From Corallium rubrum (lineage: Eukaryota; Cnidaria; Anthozoa; Scleralcyonacea; Coralliidae): a stretch of DNA of 64,000 bases. The DNA is taken from positions 31,178,858 through 31,242,857 of the forward strand of contig OZ035998.1 in the NCBI GenBank assembly GCA_964035015.1, read 5' to 3'. The notes beneath the pieces are model-generated. The model searched no databases, was not told where the DNA came from, and worked only from the letters and a program-made list of their open reading frames with translations. The position numbers were made by a program, and so were the translations under genes. Below are positions 11,413 through 22,690 of the stretch, piece after piece. The first letter of the stretch is position 1. Each line of letters opens with the position of its first letter.

Positions 11413-14139
11413 GTGTATCTGGGAACCAAGTGTGTCTCAACAACCCGCAACTTCAAAGTTTATATTCGCAACCTGGAATGTACGGACTATGACCACAGGA
11501 ATGTCCCCGAGCTTGAGCTAGACAACGCTGATCTTGAACCGAGAAAAACTGCCACCATCGACATGGAGCTTTTGAAGCAAAATGTTGACTTCGCTGCCTT
11601 ACAAGAGACAAGGCTCTCAGACGCTGGTACCATCAAGGAAGAGAATTACACCTTTCTCTGGTTTGGGAAACCAGCTGGAGAGCCACGGACCCATGGTACA
11701 GGCTTTGCGGTCAGAAACTACCACATCGGCAGTATCCAGACTCCAATGGCTGTCAATGAGAGACTACCCTCACTCAGACTGAACACTAGACTAGGGCAGA
11801 TCCTAGTTATCTCTGCCTACGCTCCAACTCTGAACCATGCCACGTCTGACAAAGACCTTTTCTACAACCAGCTAGAAGATCTACTCCGAACCTCAGCTGA
11901 GACCAACCGAATAGTTTTACTCGGTGACATGAATGCAAGAGTTGGCTCCGACTATAATAGCTGGCCCGACTGCATAGGCAAGTTTGGAGTTGGTAATATG
12001 AATGAAAATGGCCAACGACTACTCGAGCTCTGCTGCCGGCAAAACTTGTGTATCACCAACACAATGTTCCCAGGAAAACCTCACCGAAAGCAGACCTGGT
12101 GTCACCCGCGATCCAAATCATGGCACCAGCTCGATTTCGTCTTAGTGAAACAGAGATACAAACAGGAAGATCGAAACACCCGCACTTATCATAGCGCAGA
12201 CTGTGACACGGATCATAGCCGGGTCTGTTCTACAATGTCACTGCAGCCTAAGCCTTTCCACCGTCAAAAGAAGCAATCTGCCAAAATCGACATACAAAAA
12301 ACCACCATGCCTGTTCTCAACGAGGCCTTCTGTGACTCGCTGGCCTCTGCTATGGATAGTTTACCCGCTGTAACCGACCCTGATGTATACTGGGGTTCAT
12401 TGAGGAAGACTATTCGTGAAACAGCACTCGCAACATATGGCAAGAAAGTCAAACAAAATCCTGACTGGTACAATGCCTCACTCCCTATCATCCAACCAGT
12501 GCTGGAGGAAAAGAGGAAAGCTCTACTAAGATTGAAAGCTAGACCAACCAGACAGGCTCGCATTGCCCACCGTTCAGCGAGAGCTAATGCCCAAAGAGCT
12601 CTTTGCGCCTGTGCTCGTGAGTACTGGGATTCTATCTGTCTGGATATTGAGATGGCAAGGGACCACGGTGACACCAGGGGGTTGTACGCGGGAATAAAGA
12701 AGGCCACAGGACCTATTGCTCAGACCTGTGGTGTACTCAAACAGAAGGATGGTACCGTGATCAAAGACAAATCTGGAAAACTGGGTCGCTGGATTGAACA
12801 CTACAGTGAACTCTACACAGGGCAGAGTCAGGTCTCATCCGACATAATCGCCTCTCTCCCTAATGCACCACCAATGAATGACTTAGATTCAGAACCTGAT
12901 CTCGAAGAAGTGACGGCTGCTATAAAACGAATGCCACATGGTAAGGCTGCCGGTGAAGATGCCATTCCTGCAGAGCTTCTGAAAGCTGGCATTGAACCCT
13001 TAGCTGAGAGACTACACCACCTTGTTTCTCTCTGTTGGTCTGCCAGGAGAGTACCTCAGGAGTTCAAGAATGCGAAAATAACAACCTTGTACAAACAAAA
13101 AGGAGATCGAGGTGATTGTAATAATTACAGAGGTATCTCTCTCTTGAGTGTCACCGGGAAATTGCTAGCTCGACTGGTTCTTGCCCGATTACAAGTCCTT
13201 GCGGAGGAGATCTACCCAGAAGCTCAGTGTGGCTTCAGAGCAGGTCGATCAACAACAGACATGATATTCTCTGTAAGACAATTGCAGGAAAAAGCTCGAG
13301 AACAACAACAGCCACTGCACATAGCTTTTGTGGATCTAACAAAGGCTTTTGACCTTGTCGATCGGCAATCATTATTTGTTGTCCTACAGAAGGCAGGTTG
13401 CCCACCAACGCTACTATCCCTGATAAGATCCTTTCATGAGGGGATGCAGGGTTGTGTCCAGTACGACGGCGACCTATCGAACACATTTCCGATCAATAGA
13501 GGAGTCAAACAGGGGTGCGTACTGGCGCCGACACTGTTTGGTATATATTTCTCCTTTGTGTTTCAGAGAGCCTTCATAAATCTTCCTAACTCTACTGGAG
13601 TTTCACTTCTTACGAGAGATGACGGCAATTTCTTCAGTGTATCTCGCTTTAAAGCGAAAACCAGAGTGCAACACTTCATCACTAGAGAATTACTTTATAC
13701 TGACGATGAAGCACTATGTGCTAACAGTCCCAGACAACTTCAGGAGCTGCTTGATGGGTTCTCACAGTCCTGTGCCGACTTTGGATTAACTATCAGCCTG
13801 AAGAAGACCGTGACCCTATCAGCTGAGCCACATGACAATCACCAATTCACCATCAACGACACAACACTGGACCGAGTGAACAAGTTCACATACCTCGGCT
13901 CCACAATGACCTCCAACGCTACTCTTGACCAGGAAATCTCTATTCGGCTTGGAAAAGCTGCGTCTACATTTGGGCGCCTCTCTAAGCGAGTATGCCGGAA
14001 CAACAAACAACTATCCATCTGCACTAAAGTTCGCGTCTATGATGCCTGTGTGCTTAGTGTATTGCTTTATGGTGCTGAAACCTGGCCGACATACAGAAGA
14101 CAAGAAGGGAGTCACCAGGAAGGACAAACTATCAAATGA
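11413..14139 (+). CDS. LINE protein: AP-type endonuclease plus reverse transcriptase
   Basis: The 908-residue frame holds an exonuclease-endonuclease-phosphatase domain at about residues 45-270. It has LQETRLSD (metal-binding Glu near 65), LLGDMNARVG (near 170), SWHQLDFVLV (near 238) and DTDHSRV (near 265, catalytic Asp-His). Next comes a reverse transcriptase with HGKAAGEDAIPAELLKAG (near 510), FVDLTKAFDLVDR, GVKQGCVLAP and the catalytic YTDD (about 762-765). The frame then runs into YGAETWPTYRR and stops early. The related elements I know continue past this point, so a deletion plus frameshift near 14085-14105 probably removed a short segment. The methionine at 11413 is simply the first in frame and may not be the real start. 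Confidence 0.85.
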   Translation: MYLGTKCVSTTRNFKVYIRNLECTDYDHRNVPELELDNADLEPRKTATIDMELLKQNVDFAALQETRLSDAGTIKEENYTFLWFGKPAGEPRTHGTGFAVRNYHIGSIQTPMAVNERLPSLRLNTRLGQILVISAYAPTLNHATSDKDLFYNQLEDLLRTSAETNRIVLLGDMNARVGSDYNSWPDCIGKFGVGNMNENGQRLLELCCRQNLCITNTMFPGKPHRKQTWCHPRSKSWHQLDFVLVKQRYKQEDRNTRTYHSADCDTDHSRVCSTMSLQPKPFHRQKKQSAKIDIQKTTMPVLNEAFCDSLASAMDSLPAVTDPDVYWGSLRKTIRETALATYGKKVKQNPDWYNASLPIIQPVLEEKRKALLRLKARPTRQARIAHRSARANAQRALCACAREYWDSICLDIEMARDHGDTRGLYAGIKKATGPIAQTCGVLKQKDGTVIKDKSGKLGRWIEHYSELYTGQSQVSSDIIASLPNAPPMNDLDSEPDLEEVTAAIKRMPHGKAAGEDAIPAELLKAGIEPLAERLHHLVSLCWSARRVPQEFKNAKITTLYKQKGDRGDCNNYRGISLLSVTGKLLARLVLARLQVLAEEIYPEAQCGFRAGRSTTDMIFSVRQLQEKAREQQQPLHIAFVDLTKAFDLVDRQSLFVVLQKAGCPPTLLSLIRSFHEGMQGCVQYDGDLSNTFPINRGVKQGCVLAPTLFGIYFSFVFQRAFINLPNSTGVSLLTRDDGNFFSVSRFKAKTRVQHFITRELLYTDDEALCANSPRQLQELLDGFSQSCADFGLTISLKKTVTLSAEPHDNHQFTINDTTLDRVNKFTYLGSTMTSNATLDQEISIRLGKAASTFGRLSKRVCRNNKQLSICTKVRVYDACVLSVLLYGAETWPTYRRQEGSHQEGQTIK

Positions 14140-14473
14140 GGAACTGTTAAAGATAACTAAGTCTCAGCCATTATCATCAAGGCTCAAGTTCATTCGTCTC
14201 CGCTGGGCAGGTCATATAACCCGTATGGAACCGCACCGACTCCCCCGCTCCATATTTTATGGAGCCCTTGAACAAGGAGACCGTCCAGTTGGACGTCCCA
14301 GACTGCGATTCAAGGATGTCCTGAAGAGAGACTTGATAGACTTCCAAATCCCCACCAGGTCATGGTCACAGTTGGCTAGCAACCGATCTGGCTGGAGGTC
14401 TATGCTGCACGATGGAATGAGACACGACCACCAACAAACTGACAATAAGATGAGGAGAGGAAGACGTCTTTGA
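14106..14473 (+). pseudogene. LINE protein C-terminal segment, shifted frame
   Basis: Downstream of the early stop another frame continues the same protein: KLSNEELLKIT, RLRWAGHITRMEPHRLPRSI, GDRPVGRPRLRFKDVLKRD and RSGWRSMLHDG. This RWxGHxxRM...GRPxxRF tail is standard for LINE reverse transcriptases. It is cut off from the main frame by the lesion near 14085-14105, so the copy cannot make the complete protein. Confidence 0.75.
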
Positions 14474-14506
14474 TGGATTGGTCTAATTGTGACATTGTCG
14501 TTCGGC

Positions 14507-14507
<1 letters not shown>

Positions 14508-14577
<70 letters not shown>
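14508..14577. repeat. (TA)n microsatellite at LINE 3' end
   Basis: About 70 bases of alternating TA directly follow the LINE 3' sequence GTTCGGCCAACA. It may be the element's own tail or a microsatellite target. Confidence 0.85.
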
Positions 14578-14578
<1 letters not shown>

Positions 14579-15262
14579 TCGGGTAACAATATAAGATAAT
14601 CTTGCAGGCAGTCGTCTTGAATGATGATTGATGAATGAGGCACAGAGAAATTAATCTCAAAAAGACAAGCCCAAAATATTGTTCTGCATATATGGAAAAA
14701 AAAAGAGAAAGCATTATTATATAAAATAGAGTGTTTTATTGATTTTTCCGCCACTAATAAAAGTGATAATCTCACATTAATCACGTGCGATTATATTTAT
14801 GATAATCGTACATGTGACGATTATCGCTGAATCAGCATTATAGTTTAACGCAACTTTTGCAAGGCAATAGAACAATTATTCTTATATAATAAACAGGACA
14901 GAACTTCGCGAACGAGTGAGATATCCTGGTCAACACGAGAAATAAATTTCATATTTCCAAGCATCCATGTATTATATTTTCTATTTATTTTTTATTTGAT
15001 CATGATATATAAAGCATTATATGTCATACTAACTTATTGGCGGTTTACATAATTATGCATGAGAAAAATTATATAACTAGTTTTATTTCTCATGATTAAA
15101 AGCGCCAAAATATTTACACACTGTTATTGTATACAGTTACTATTCAAATCTTTTGACATTTGTCCCAAATTAAAGCGGGTAGCACAACTCATATCTTAGA
15201 ATACTTTAAATTTTTTATGACAGCTAGAATTAATGTTTTTACATATATTTTTACTGACTTTT
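14578..15262. other. No gene recognised
   Basis: AT-rich sequence with imperfect inverted words (TATAATCGTACATG, TCACGTGCGATTA) near 14780-14830. No coding signal was found. Confidence 0.4.
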
Positions 15263-16300
15263 AAGGGTTCACATGAAGCGGAAGCGAGTTAGCCCTGTTA
15301 CCGGGCTCAGGCGCGGACTAGACTTAAAATATTTACCCGGAAATGGCCACTGGAGGGGCCCACCATCACACATGAGTCATTGAATTGTGGGTCTCTGAAA
15401 CAGCATTTCCAACATTTTGAGGACACTTTTGAGCAAAATATAAAAGTCTGAAATCCCATTTTTTAACAGAGTTTCTCGTCATTTTTAAGAAAGAAATATT
15501 TCTATAAAGTAGAATAATTAATTTTTTTTTTCGTCCCACCATAGTCCCTAGAAATAAATTGTCTGGAAACGCGGCCAGAGTCTTTCTGCTAGGTTTTTTG
15601 TTCGCGTTTGTGCACCTTATTTCACCTTAACGCTTGCTGAACACATTGTATTTTTGGTGTAATGAAGCAATCAACCAATAGCAGCGTTGCTTTATAAATA
15701 TTAATGAACGTAAAACAAAAGATTGTGCACCTTATTTGCCACCCTCAACCTAAATTGTGGCTTATTGTTAACCGCTTTGATGTTCGCCGCGTCTCCAGAC
15801 AATATAATTCTAGGGACTATGGCCCCACTTACTCAGTGGGCCCCCACTTACTCAGGATTGAAATGTTCCGGGGTCGGGGTCAATACTCAGGCAGCCGTCT
15901 CTATAGTCGAGGAACTTGTACTCAGATTTACAAACTCAAAACAGCATTAAGCATTTTTATACAAAAAAATTGTTTTAGTTTACCCGCTTAAGGGAACTTA
16001 CTTCAGATAAGCAGGGGCCCACACAAGGACAGGAGCAAGGGGCCCACCGGGAAATTTCCCGGTGTCCTTATAGGCCCGTCCGCGCCTGACCGGGCTGATT
16101 TTTTATATGTCACGAAAATTTCTCTTGGACTGCAAAAAGAAATTAGGATATCCTGTGTGATATACTTACAGAAAAACGAAGGCAACCTTGCCTTATGCCA
16201 TTTTGCATTTCCCAAATTGCCCTAATATAATAGTTTCGTGATGTAAAATCAGTCCGAAAACCGGGCTATAGCACGTACGCCTCATATGAACGGCCCCTTT
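15263..16300. mobile_element. Fold-back MITE hosting a nested hAT element
   Basis: The outer ends are inverted: AAGGGTTCACATGAAGCG at the left and CATATGAACGGCCCCTTTT at the right. Inner arms share GATTTT...CACGAAA and the word CCGGGCT. A related copy lies at about 41267-41470. The hAT element at 15308-16088 is inserted in its left arm. Confidence 0.65.
15308..16088. mobile_element. Non-autonomous hAT-type element with 8-bp duplication
   Basis: Terminal inverted repeats CAGGCGCGGAC and GTCCGCGCCTG are bounded by the exact 8-bp duplication ACCGGGCT (15300-15307 and 16089-16096). An 8-bp duplication with CAG-type ends is the mark of the hAT superfamily. The 781-bp interior has no transposase, so it would need one in trans. 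The small open frames inside are not genes. Confidence 0.85.
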
Positions 16301-17019
16301 TAAATTAAGAACACGTCTACAGACTGCAGTACGAAGATTCACGAAATGCTTTGTAAGGTAATTAGCTTACACTGAGGTCTCTATTCTCAAATGATTTATA
16401 TGAGTTATATGAGCGAGCCCGGAATGTCCCAGTAGATACCCCCCCCCCCCCTCCCCCATGTAGGGACCAAATGGATGCCGCCTCATTAATATTCCGCGTG
16501 ACGCAAAGCGTAGCGTAACGCGTGTCGAGAATCACTTTTACAGCACTCTAAGACCATATTTTAACCACTCTTATTGTGCGTTTTTCTCAGCCAGTGTCCG
16601 AATGTTCCTCTGAGATTGTTTGTCCGAAAAGTGTCAGGTGGACCCCCTAAGGACTCAGGGTCGGAAAGGTGGATTGTGTGCATGGACTAGGCTATCATAT
16701 TGGAATTCGAATGTGAAATTTACACGAGTGTCTAGTTTATACACGTTTATATCTCCTGTCGACCTTTGTATATCACCAGAAAACTCATTAGTAACTGATT
16801 CACAGAAGAATTGCAACTACATTTGAACATATCGATATCTATTGAAATAATGACCCAAACTGGTAAAAATATAATTGCTGGAGTGGTCTGTAGACCACAA
16901 TGGTAAATGTGACATATTTGAAAAACTAATTAGTGAAATATTTGGTAAAACTGATAAAAACAAAATAAGGTTTTGATGGGGTTTTTAATATTGATTTACT
17001 AAAATCAGATTTTTGTGAG
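16301..17019. other. No gene recognised; poly-C run
   Basis: A C-run lies near 16440-16452. No exon or element was recognised. Confidence 0.4.
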
Positions 17020-17420
17020 TCCAGTGGGGTCGGAGCGACTCTAAAAGTGGGGGGACCCAAAATTTTTAGGGGGTCCGGGGGTATGCTTCCCCGTGAAATT
17101 TTGAAATCTAGAGTCGCTGAAATGCCATTTCCTGCACTTTAGGACAAGGATTTACAGAATTCTAAAGGTCCAAAAACATCATAAAATACTCAAAAGACAA
17201 CACTTTCCCGAACATTGAATATCTGCATTCAATTTTTTTTATTATAGCTTTATTCAAATTCGTGGGTTAGCTGGGGTTAGTGATTTTGTTAATCATAACT
17301 TTATTACTGGCCTTGTTTATTACTGGTCTTGTTAAAAAGTGTGTGTGAGGAGGGGGGCAAACATATTCTGGCCCCCCACCTAAAAAAGTGGGGGCCCAGG
17401 GCCCCTGTGACTATGCCTAT
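17020..17420. repeat. G-rich-ended repeat, probable DNA-element remnant
   Basis: G/C-rich imperfect inverted ends, GGGGTCGGAGCGACTC...GTGGGGGGACCC on the left and GGCCCCCCACC...GGGGCCCAGGGCCCC on the right, enclose AT-rich sequence. I could not define exact boundaries or a duplication. Confidence 0.35.
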
Positions 17421-17630
17421 AAATTTACTGAACAGCTAGCTATTCAGATCATCTTATCCCCCACTAATTACAAAACTAACTAGAATTACTCAACACACTG
17501 CCAGACAATATTTTTACTAACTAGAAGTTTTTATCAAAAGTGAAGTGCTGCGAGTTGCTACCATTTTCTATTTAGTAGTAAAATACTTGTTATCGTCCAA
17601 AGCATTTTCAATTAAAGAGCTTAAGCATGC
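17421..17630. other. No gene recognised
   Basis: Nothing assignable was seen in this short AT-rich gap. Confidence 0.35.
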
Positions 17631-17831
17631 GACGTTTTCCTCAACATAGACGTCACGCGTATAAAATCGAGCCATTAAAGAGTGATGGCATCAGCACTCT
17701 TGCTTGAAGTGAAGAACGGCAATCTATGCAGTTTCAGGTTGTTGATTTGCAGCAATAACGACTGTTGCCATCTTTAATGGCTCAATTTTGTACGCGTGAC
17801 GCGAGTGTTGACAATAACATCGCATGCTTAA
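17631..17831. mobile_element. Fold-back MITE
   Basis: The left arm TTAAGCATGCGACGTT, then GTCACGCGTATAAAATCGAG, is mirrored on the right by CTCAATTTTGTACGCGTGAC and ATCGCATGCTTAA. The element is about 200 bp with a loop of about 90 bp and no coding capacity. Confidence 0.7.
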
Positions 17832-18575
17832 AATGTTAAGTGAATAATCTGGCACGATGGTGTGGAATGTCATATGAAAATTAATGAAAATGTATGCACA
17901 ATTTAATAATGCCTGCCGCTGATCGGTAGACATTGCGTATACCGAAGATCATCGCCCACAAAATCCTAAGAATCGAGTTTGTGAACGCATATAAACTCGG
18001 CCCAGACCTCGTCAAGATTAGTGAGCTGCTCGCCTTACGTCTCGCAGCAATAACATTGAACAATACTAACCAATATTTCATATTCGCAAAACAGACACTC
18101 AAAAACAAGACACTAAAAAACCCTAATCACTATTACACAATGATAAATAATAATTGTAATCTTACATCCTTTACTAATATCAACTAAAACAAAATCATGG
18201 GAAAATATTACACCGAATAATAATCTTTAAGAATCCTATACTGAACAACCTCTTTGAACAGTTTTAAAATATTTTTGAAAGAAGTTTTTCTTTAAAGTGC
18301 CCATGAAACAAACTATTTTATGATTGTTTTTTGAAGAATAGCGCGAGTATTGATTTGTGTCGAATCTGATTAGCGAGTTCATATTAAAAAGCTCAGAACG
18401 CTAATATAATATTTGATATATATAATTCTACTTCAAATGAAAAGTCGTCATTAATACACAAGTTGTAGAGATGTTACTCTTCAGAGCGCAAAGCGAAGAC
18501 TGTCTCGTTTATACTATTTACATGGTGTTTTTAAAACTAGCAAATGAGTAGGCGTAAAAGCTATTAAGTTTATAC

Positions 18576-19062
18576 TAGTGGTGTGCGCCTTATAATCCGA
18601 GGGTTTGCCAAAACTGTCAATCCGAATCCGATCCGATCCGAAGCCAAAAAATCGTAGTCCGATCCGATCCGATCCGAAAACAGCTGCTCAAATCCGATCC
18701 GATCCGATCCGGTCCAGAAAAATTAAAACACCAGATATATGTTGCAATAGTTGCGTAAACTTTCCGAAAAGAAAACCAATGAACAAATAAATTTAAGAAA
18801 AGTACTATACAATAATAATCTTAACGTGCATACAACTAGTGAATTTGTTAATTTTGTGACAAAAACAATGACAAAATTGAATCTGATGCGGGTAAAAAAG
18901 TACAAAATCCGATTCTATCCGATCTCAGAAAAAAAGAACAAAATCCGATCCGATCCGATCCGATCCGAACGATAAAAGTTTAGTCTGAATCCGATCCGAA
19001 TCCGATTGGATCGGATCGGATCGGATTCGGATTCGGATTAGGATCGAATTCGCACACCTCTA
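18576..19062. mobile_element. Non-autonomous hAT-type element with GATCC arrays
   Basis: Ends TAGTGGTGTGCG and CGCACACCTCTA are bounded by the exact 8-bp duplication GTTTATAC (18568-18575 and 19063-19070). Just inside both ends lie tandem runs of the pentamer GATCC or its complement, so the element folds on itself through a repeat array. The middle is AT-rich with no transposase. The duplication and ends support the hAT superfamily. Confidence 0.85.
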
Positions 19063-19319
19063 GTTTATACTGTCAACACGATTAACATAACTTTGGTTAG
19101 GTATGCCAAGTGTTCGTGTCAAAAGGAAATTAAAAGGTAATGCTATTTAAGTACGATTAAATCTAGGCGAGTCTACTTCCTAAAAGGTTTCAGATAATTA
19201 AACTAAAAATAAAGTTTGCAAATGTTTCAAAAGTAAATAAGTTGATTGCGCGCGAACAGCATAATATGCGCGTAGTGTTATCGCGTGACTAGCACTACAA
19301 ACCTTAAAAATAACGAAAA

Positions 19320-20965
19320 ATGGCTTTTTACATGACTTTAATATCTTATTCCGTTCTTGAGTTATCGCACATGTGATTTTGAGCCATGATGTCATTACCT
19401 AGGCATATCTTCAGAATAATTTGATTAATTTACCTGAAACTTTGCAGACGTAGTCGATCGACAAAAGTTAGCATTTCTATTGTTCTTTTGCTGTTACTAT
19501 GGTTACATATTATTTTCCAGAAACATACCTGTGGATACTCTTCTACTTAATTTTGTTGAGTTTTCTCGTTATTCTACAACATGAGCCTTGTTTATCAATA
19601 AAATCTTCTGCTTCGGTAAACAAAGCAAAACTGGCCGCCATTTTGTTTTGCCTGCAGGTGATTAGTGCAGGATATCCCGAGCTAGAGGAACCAATCAGAT
19701 TGCGTAAAAAGCACTATTCACCTGCGAGGTATATGCTAATTAACAATTATTCACCGAAGTGGAGGTGAATAGTGCTGGATATTCACCGAGCCGATTCGGC
19801 GAGGTGAATATCCACACTATTCACCGACACTGAGGTGAATAATTGTTTTAGCATATACCTCATAAATGAAATAACAAGTTTAACATTCTAGATCTCATAT
19901 TTTCGGTATTTTATACAAGAAACGGCCGCTAGCAACTTCGGCACTATATAACGGCACTTGGCGTACTCGATATTTGTCGACAAAACAGTTTTCACAACTT
20001 TTGAATATATTATAATGGCTAGAAAATTGTAAAGAAACATACCTGTGGATACTCTTCTACTTAATTTTGTTGAGTTTTCTCGTTATTCTACAACATGAGC
20101 CTTGTTTATCAATAAAATCTTCTGCTTCGGTAAACAAAGCAAAACTGGCCGCCATTTTGTTTTGCCTGCAGGTGATTAGTGCAGGATATCCCGAGCTAGA
20201 GGAACCAATCAGATTGCGTAAAAAGCACTATTCAATATTCTAAAAAGGGATATTTCAAGTTTTAACCAGTTGGTGTACTTTCCATCTAACTTGCAGTATA
20301 ATGAGACAGTTCAAAATAAGCAATGATATTTGTAGCGATGTAAAATGAACACCGCTGCCAAACGTTTGCGCATGCGTGAATTCGCTGAGTAAACATTGCA
20401 AGAGAAGTGGGAACTAGCCGTGGCGACAACAACCAGACAGTGAAGACTAAGTAAGACTCGACTATTCATTTGTGTTTTAAAAAAAGGGTAAAGAAAATTA
20501 CGAAGGGGTAAATTCAGAATATGTTACAATATTGACAAGGAAGCCATGCACCGAATTACCTACCTTATCTTTTTGGTAGTATGCTTATAATTTTAACTTT
20601 TGTGTCGGACTCTCGGACCAGTTCAAATATTTCAGTGTTTTCCCGCTCTTTTTTCGAGGACGAGCTCAGATGTCGCACATGCGCAAAACGTTTGGCAGCG
20701 GTGTTTGTAAAATGTGGAATTACGTTTTTAGACCGAGGTGACCTAGAAACTAATTTGTTACCATGGTGACCGCAGAAGAACAATAGAAATGTTTAGTGTT
20801 ATTGCTTGACTAAGTCTGCAAAGTTTCAGTCTAATTAACAAATTATTCTGAAGATATGTCTTGTGCCGGTTCCCTTTACTTCAAAACCATGCAAAGGTAA
20901 TGACGTCTTAACTCGAAATCACATTGTGTGAAATAACTTCAGAACGGAATAAGATATGAAAATGT
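19320..20965. mobile_element. Large fold-back element with an internal duplicated module
   Basis: Outer arms are inverted copies: ATGTCATTACCTAGGCATAT and AGCAAAAGAACAATAGAAAT on the left against GATATGTCTTGTGCC and AGAAGAACAATAGAAATG on the right. Inside, about 19520-19735 and about 20030-20235 are near-identical direct repeats (GAAACATACCTGTGGATACT through GATTGCGTAAAAAGCAC). Between them is a hairpin at 19740-19860 built from ATTCACC/GGTGAAT words. A third copy of the module is at about 48460-48690. Confidence 0.6.
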
Positions 20966-20989
20966 ATATATTTACATTTCCTTACATGC

Positions 20990-21705
20990 ATCACTCCCCC
21001 CCCCAAGTTTATCAGTCCCTGTTAAAAATGGAGTCTGTCTGGCAGTCTTCGTGTGGTCTGGTACTGCGGCGTAGCTCCTTCTCCACCGGATTCTTCTGGA
21101 GAGGCGTTGGACGTTGATGGTTTTTGGATACCTCATTTCTCTCAGGTGGACTGTTACTACTGTTAACGGGAATTTCAAAAAACATGGTAAGGTTTCAACC
21201 GGTTGACATGCACAACCTTTGGCTTGGCACGTTGACCTTTTTGAATGCGAGCAGACACATCGTTTAGATGTCCAAGCACGGCCGTAGGGGCCGTCCCAAA
21301 GTTTCGCCAGCTTCGCAGATTGTCCTTTCTTCTTGGTTGGAGTGTACAGCCACACACTGGTTCCAGTTTGATAATTCTGCTGGGAAGAACTCAAGTCGTA
21401 GTAGTGTTTTATTACGTCAGTAGATCTCCAAGTTCTCACGTCCAAATCGGTGTACCTCATCGAGTTTTTCTTCAAGCTTTCGAGCCTATTCGCAGTGTGT
21501 ATTTATTGCAAATATTTATCACTGGGTTTTCTTCGGGACGACCACACCAAAGGTCTATTGGCACCTTCATTTCTCGACCAAGTATCATTCTGGATGGAGA
21601 AACCTTCGTCGTCTCATGAACAGACGTTCTGTAGGCCATCATCAACAGAGGAATGTGTTCATCCCAATCTGTGTGGTGGGAGTTAACGAATATGACTAGC
21701 CACTT
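20990..21705 (-). pseudogene. Ty3/gypsy pol relic: integrase C-terminal part
   Basis: On the minus strand, fragments in two frames read TGTSVWLYTPTKKKGQSAKL, then LWDGPYG, then VVHVNRLKPYH. This is the chromo-like C-terminal tail of gypsy integrases (typically VGDxVWL...KGxSxKLxxxWxGPY...VxHxxRLKPY). A frameshift lies near 21280. The upstream pol part continues at 22395-22690, separated by the inserted MITE at 21715-22394. Dead copy; LTRs were not found. Confidence 0.75.
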
Positions 21706-21714
21706 TCAATTGTA

Positions 21715-22394
21715 CGGTGGCTCCACACAGTTTCTCGAAAAATGAAGTTTGAAGAAGTTTGAGAATCCAAAACACGTGCATAAACAATTTGGAAAAGGAA
21801 CAAAACTAAATGCTATGCATAGTTAGTCTGACAATCAAGAACTGTTACCAAATAAATACCAACAGATGTTGCTATGGCAACAATGACGTTTCAAAATCGC
21901 TGCCAATTACCCTTCAAACTAATTTAATTCGAAAAACACTTTGGTGACCCCCATTTTTTTTTTCATTAAAACTTTTTTTGCGGAGTATGAGTAATCAATA
22001 GGCCGATTTTTAAAAAAAATTCTGTAGAACGAATAATTTTTTTTCTGGAAAAATCATGTTTGTTAATTTTTAAAAAATTTCGTTCTAGAGAATTTTTTTA
22101 AAATCGGCCTATTGATTACTCATACTTCAAGAAAAGTTTTAATGAAAAAAAATTTGGGGGTCACCAAAGTTTTTTTCGAATTAAATTAGTTTGAAGTAAT
22201 TGGCAGCCATTTTGAAACGTCATTGTTGCCATAGCAACAACTGTTGCTATTTATTTGGTAACAGTTTTTGATTGTCAGACTGTTTAACTCTGCATAACAT
22301 TTAGTTTTATTCTTTCTCGAATTGTTTAATTCACGTGTTTTGGACTCTCAAACTTGTATTTCCCATTTTTCAAGAAACTGTATGGAGCCACCTT
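21715..22394. mobile_element. Fold-back MITE, copy 2 (AAGGTGGC ends)
   Basis: Same family as 3007-3681: starts ACGGTGGCTCCACACAG, ends GTATGGAGCCACCTT, with long mirrored arms containing CACGTG and GTTGCTATGGCAAC. It interrupts the gypsy pol relic, so it inserted after that element. Confidence 0.8.
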
Positions 22395-22690
22395 AAATCG
22401 TTCCACAAGCAACAGTTCGTCCAACTGTAGCATTCAACTGGTTTGTCTCACCAGCTGCGGCGTTTGTAAGATCTTTCTCTTTCATTTGAAGACAGTATTT
22501 ACAATCGTACTCCAGGCAAGGTCGACGAGACAGTGCGTCCGTGTCATGTGGCGCTTCCTTGTCTATGAGCCACGCTAAAATCATATTCTTGTAGTTTATT
22601 CAGCCTGCGTGCAATTTGGTCTTCAGGACAGCGGAAGTTCAGTAACTAAACGACCGACCATAGACCACGGTCCACCGCCAACAGTTCCTT
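22395..22690 (-). pseudogene. Ty3/gypsy pol relic: end of RNase H region
   Basis: Minus-strand reading gives ILAWLIDKEAPHDTDALSRRP followed by CLEYDCKYC. The DALSRRP...C..C sequence is the standard linker after the RNase H domain in gypsy pol. Together with 20990-21705 it shows one minus-strand element split by the MITE. The terminal LTRs and most of pol are missing or unrecognisable. Confidence 0.7.

Larger units (their letters stand above)
10857..14507 (+). mobile_element. Non-LTR retrotransposon (LINE), nearly full length, broken
   Basis: A LINE with a presumed untranslated leader (from about 10857; the left edge is uncertain), one long frame for endonuclease plus reverse transcriptase (11413-14139), a frame-shifted C-terminal segment (to 14473) and a 3' end running into a (TA)n tract at 14508-14577. 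LINEs insert by nicking DNA with their endonuclease and reverse transcribing at the nick. I saw no clear target duplication and cannot assign the clade with confidence. Confidence 0.8.

Noticed and set aside
12264-12707. 147-codon minus-strand frame inside the LINE
   Set aside because: It is a shadow of the LINE protein on the other strand, with no recognisable domain.
14257-14784. 175-codon minus-strand frame across the LINE 3' end
   Set aside because: It is half antisense LINE and half (TA)n translation.
21245-21686. Plus-strand frames of 124 and 78 codons
   Set aside because: They are antisense to the gypsy integrase relic.
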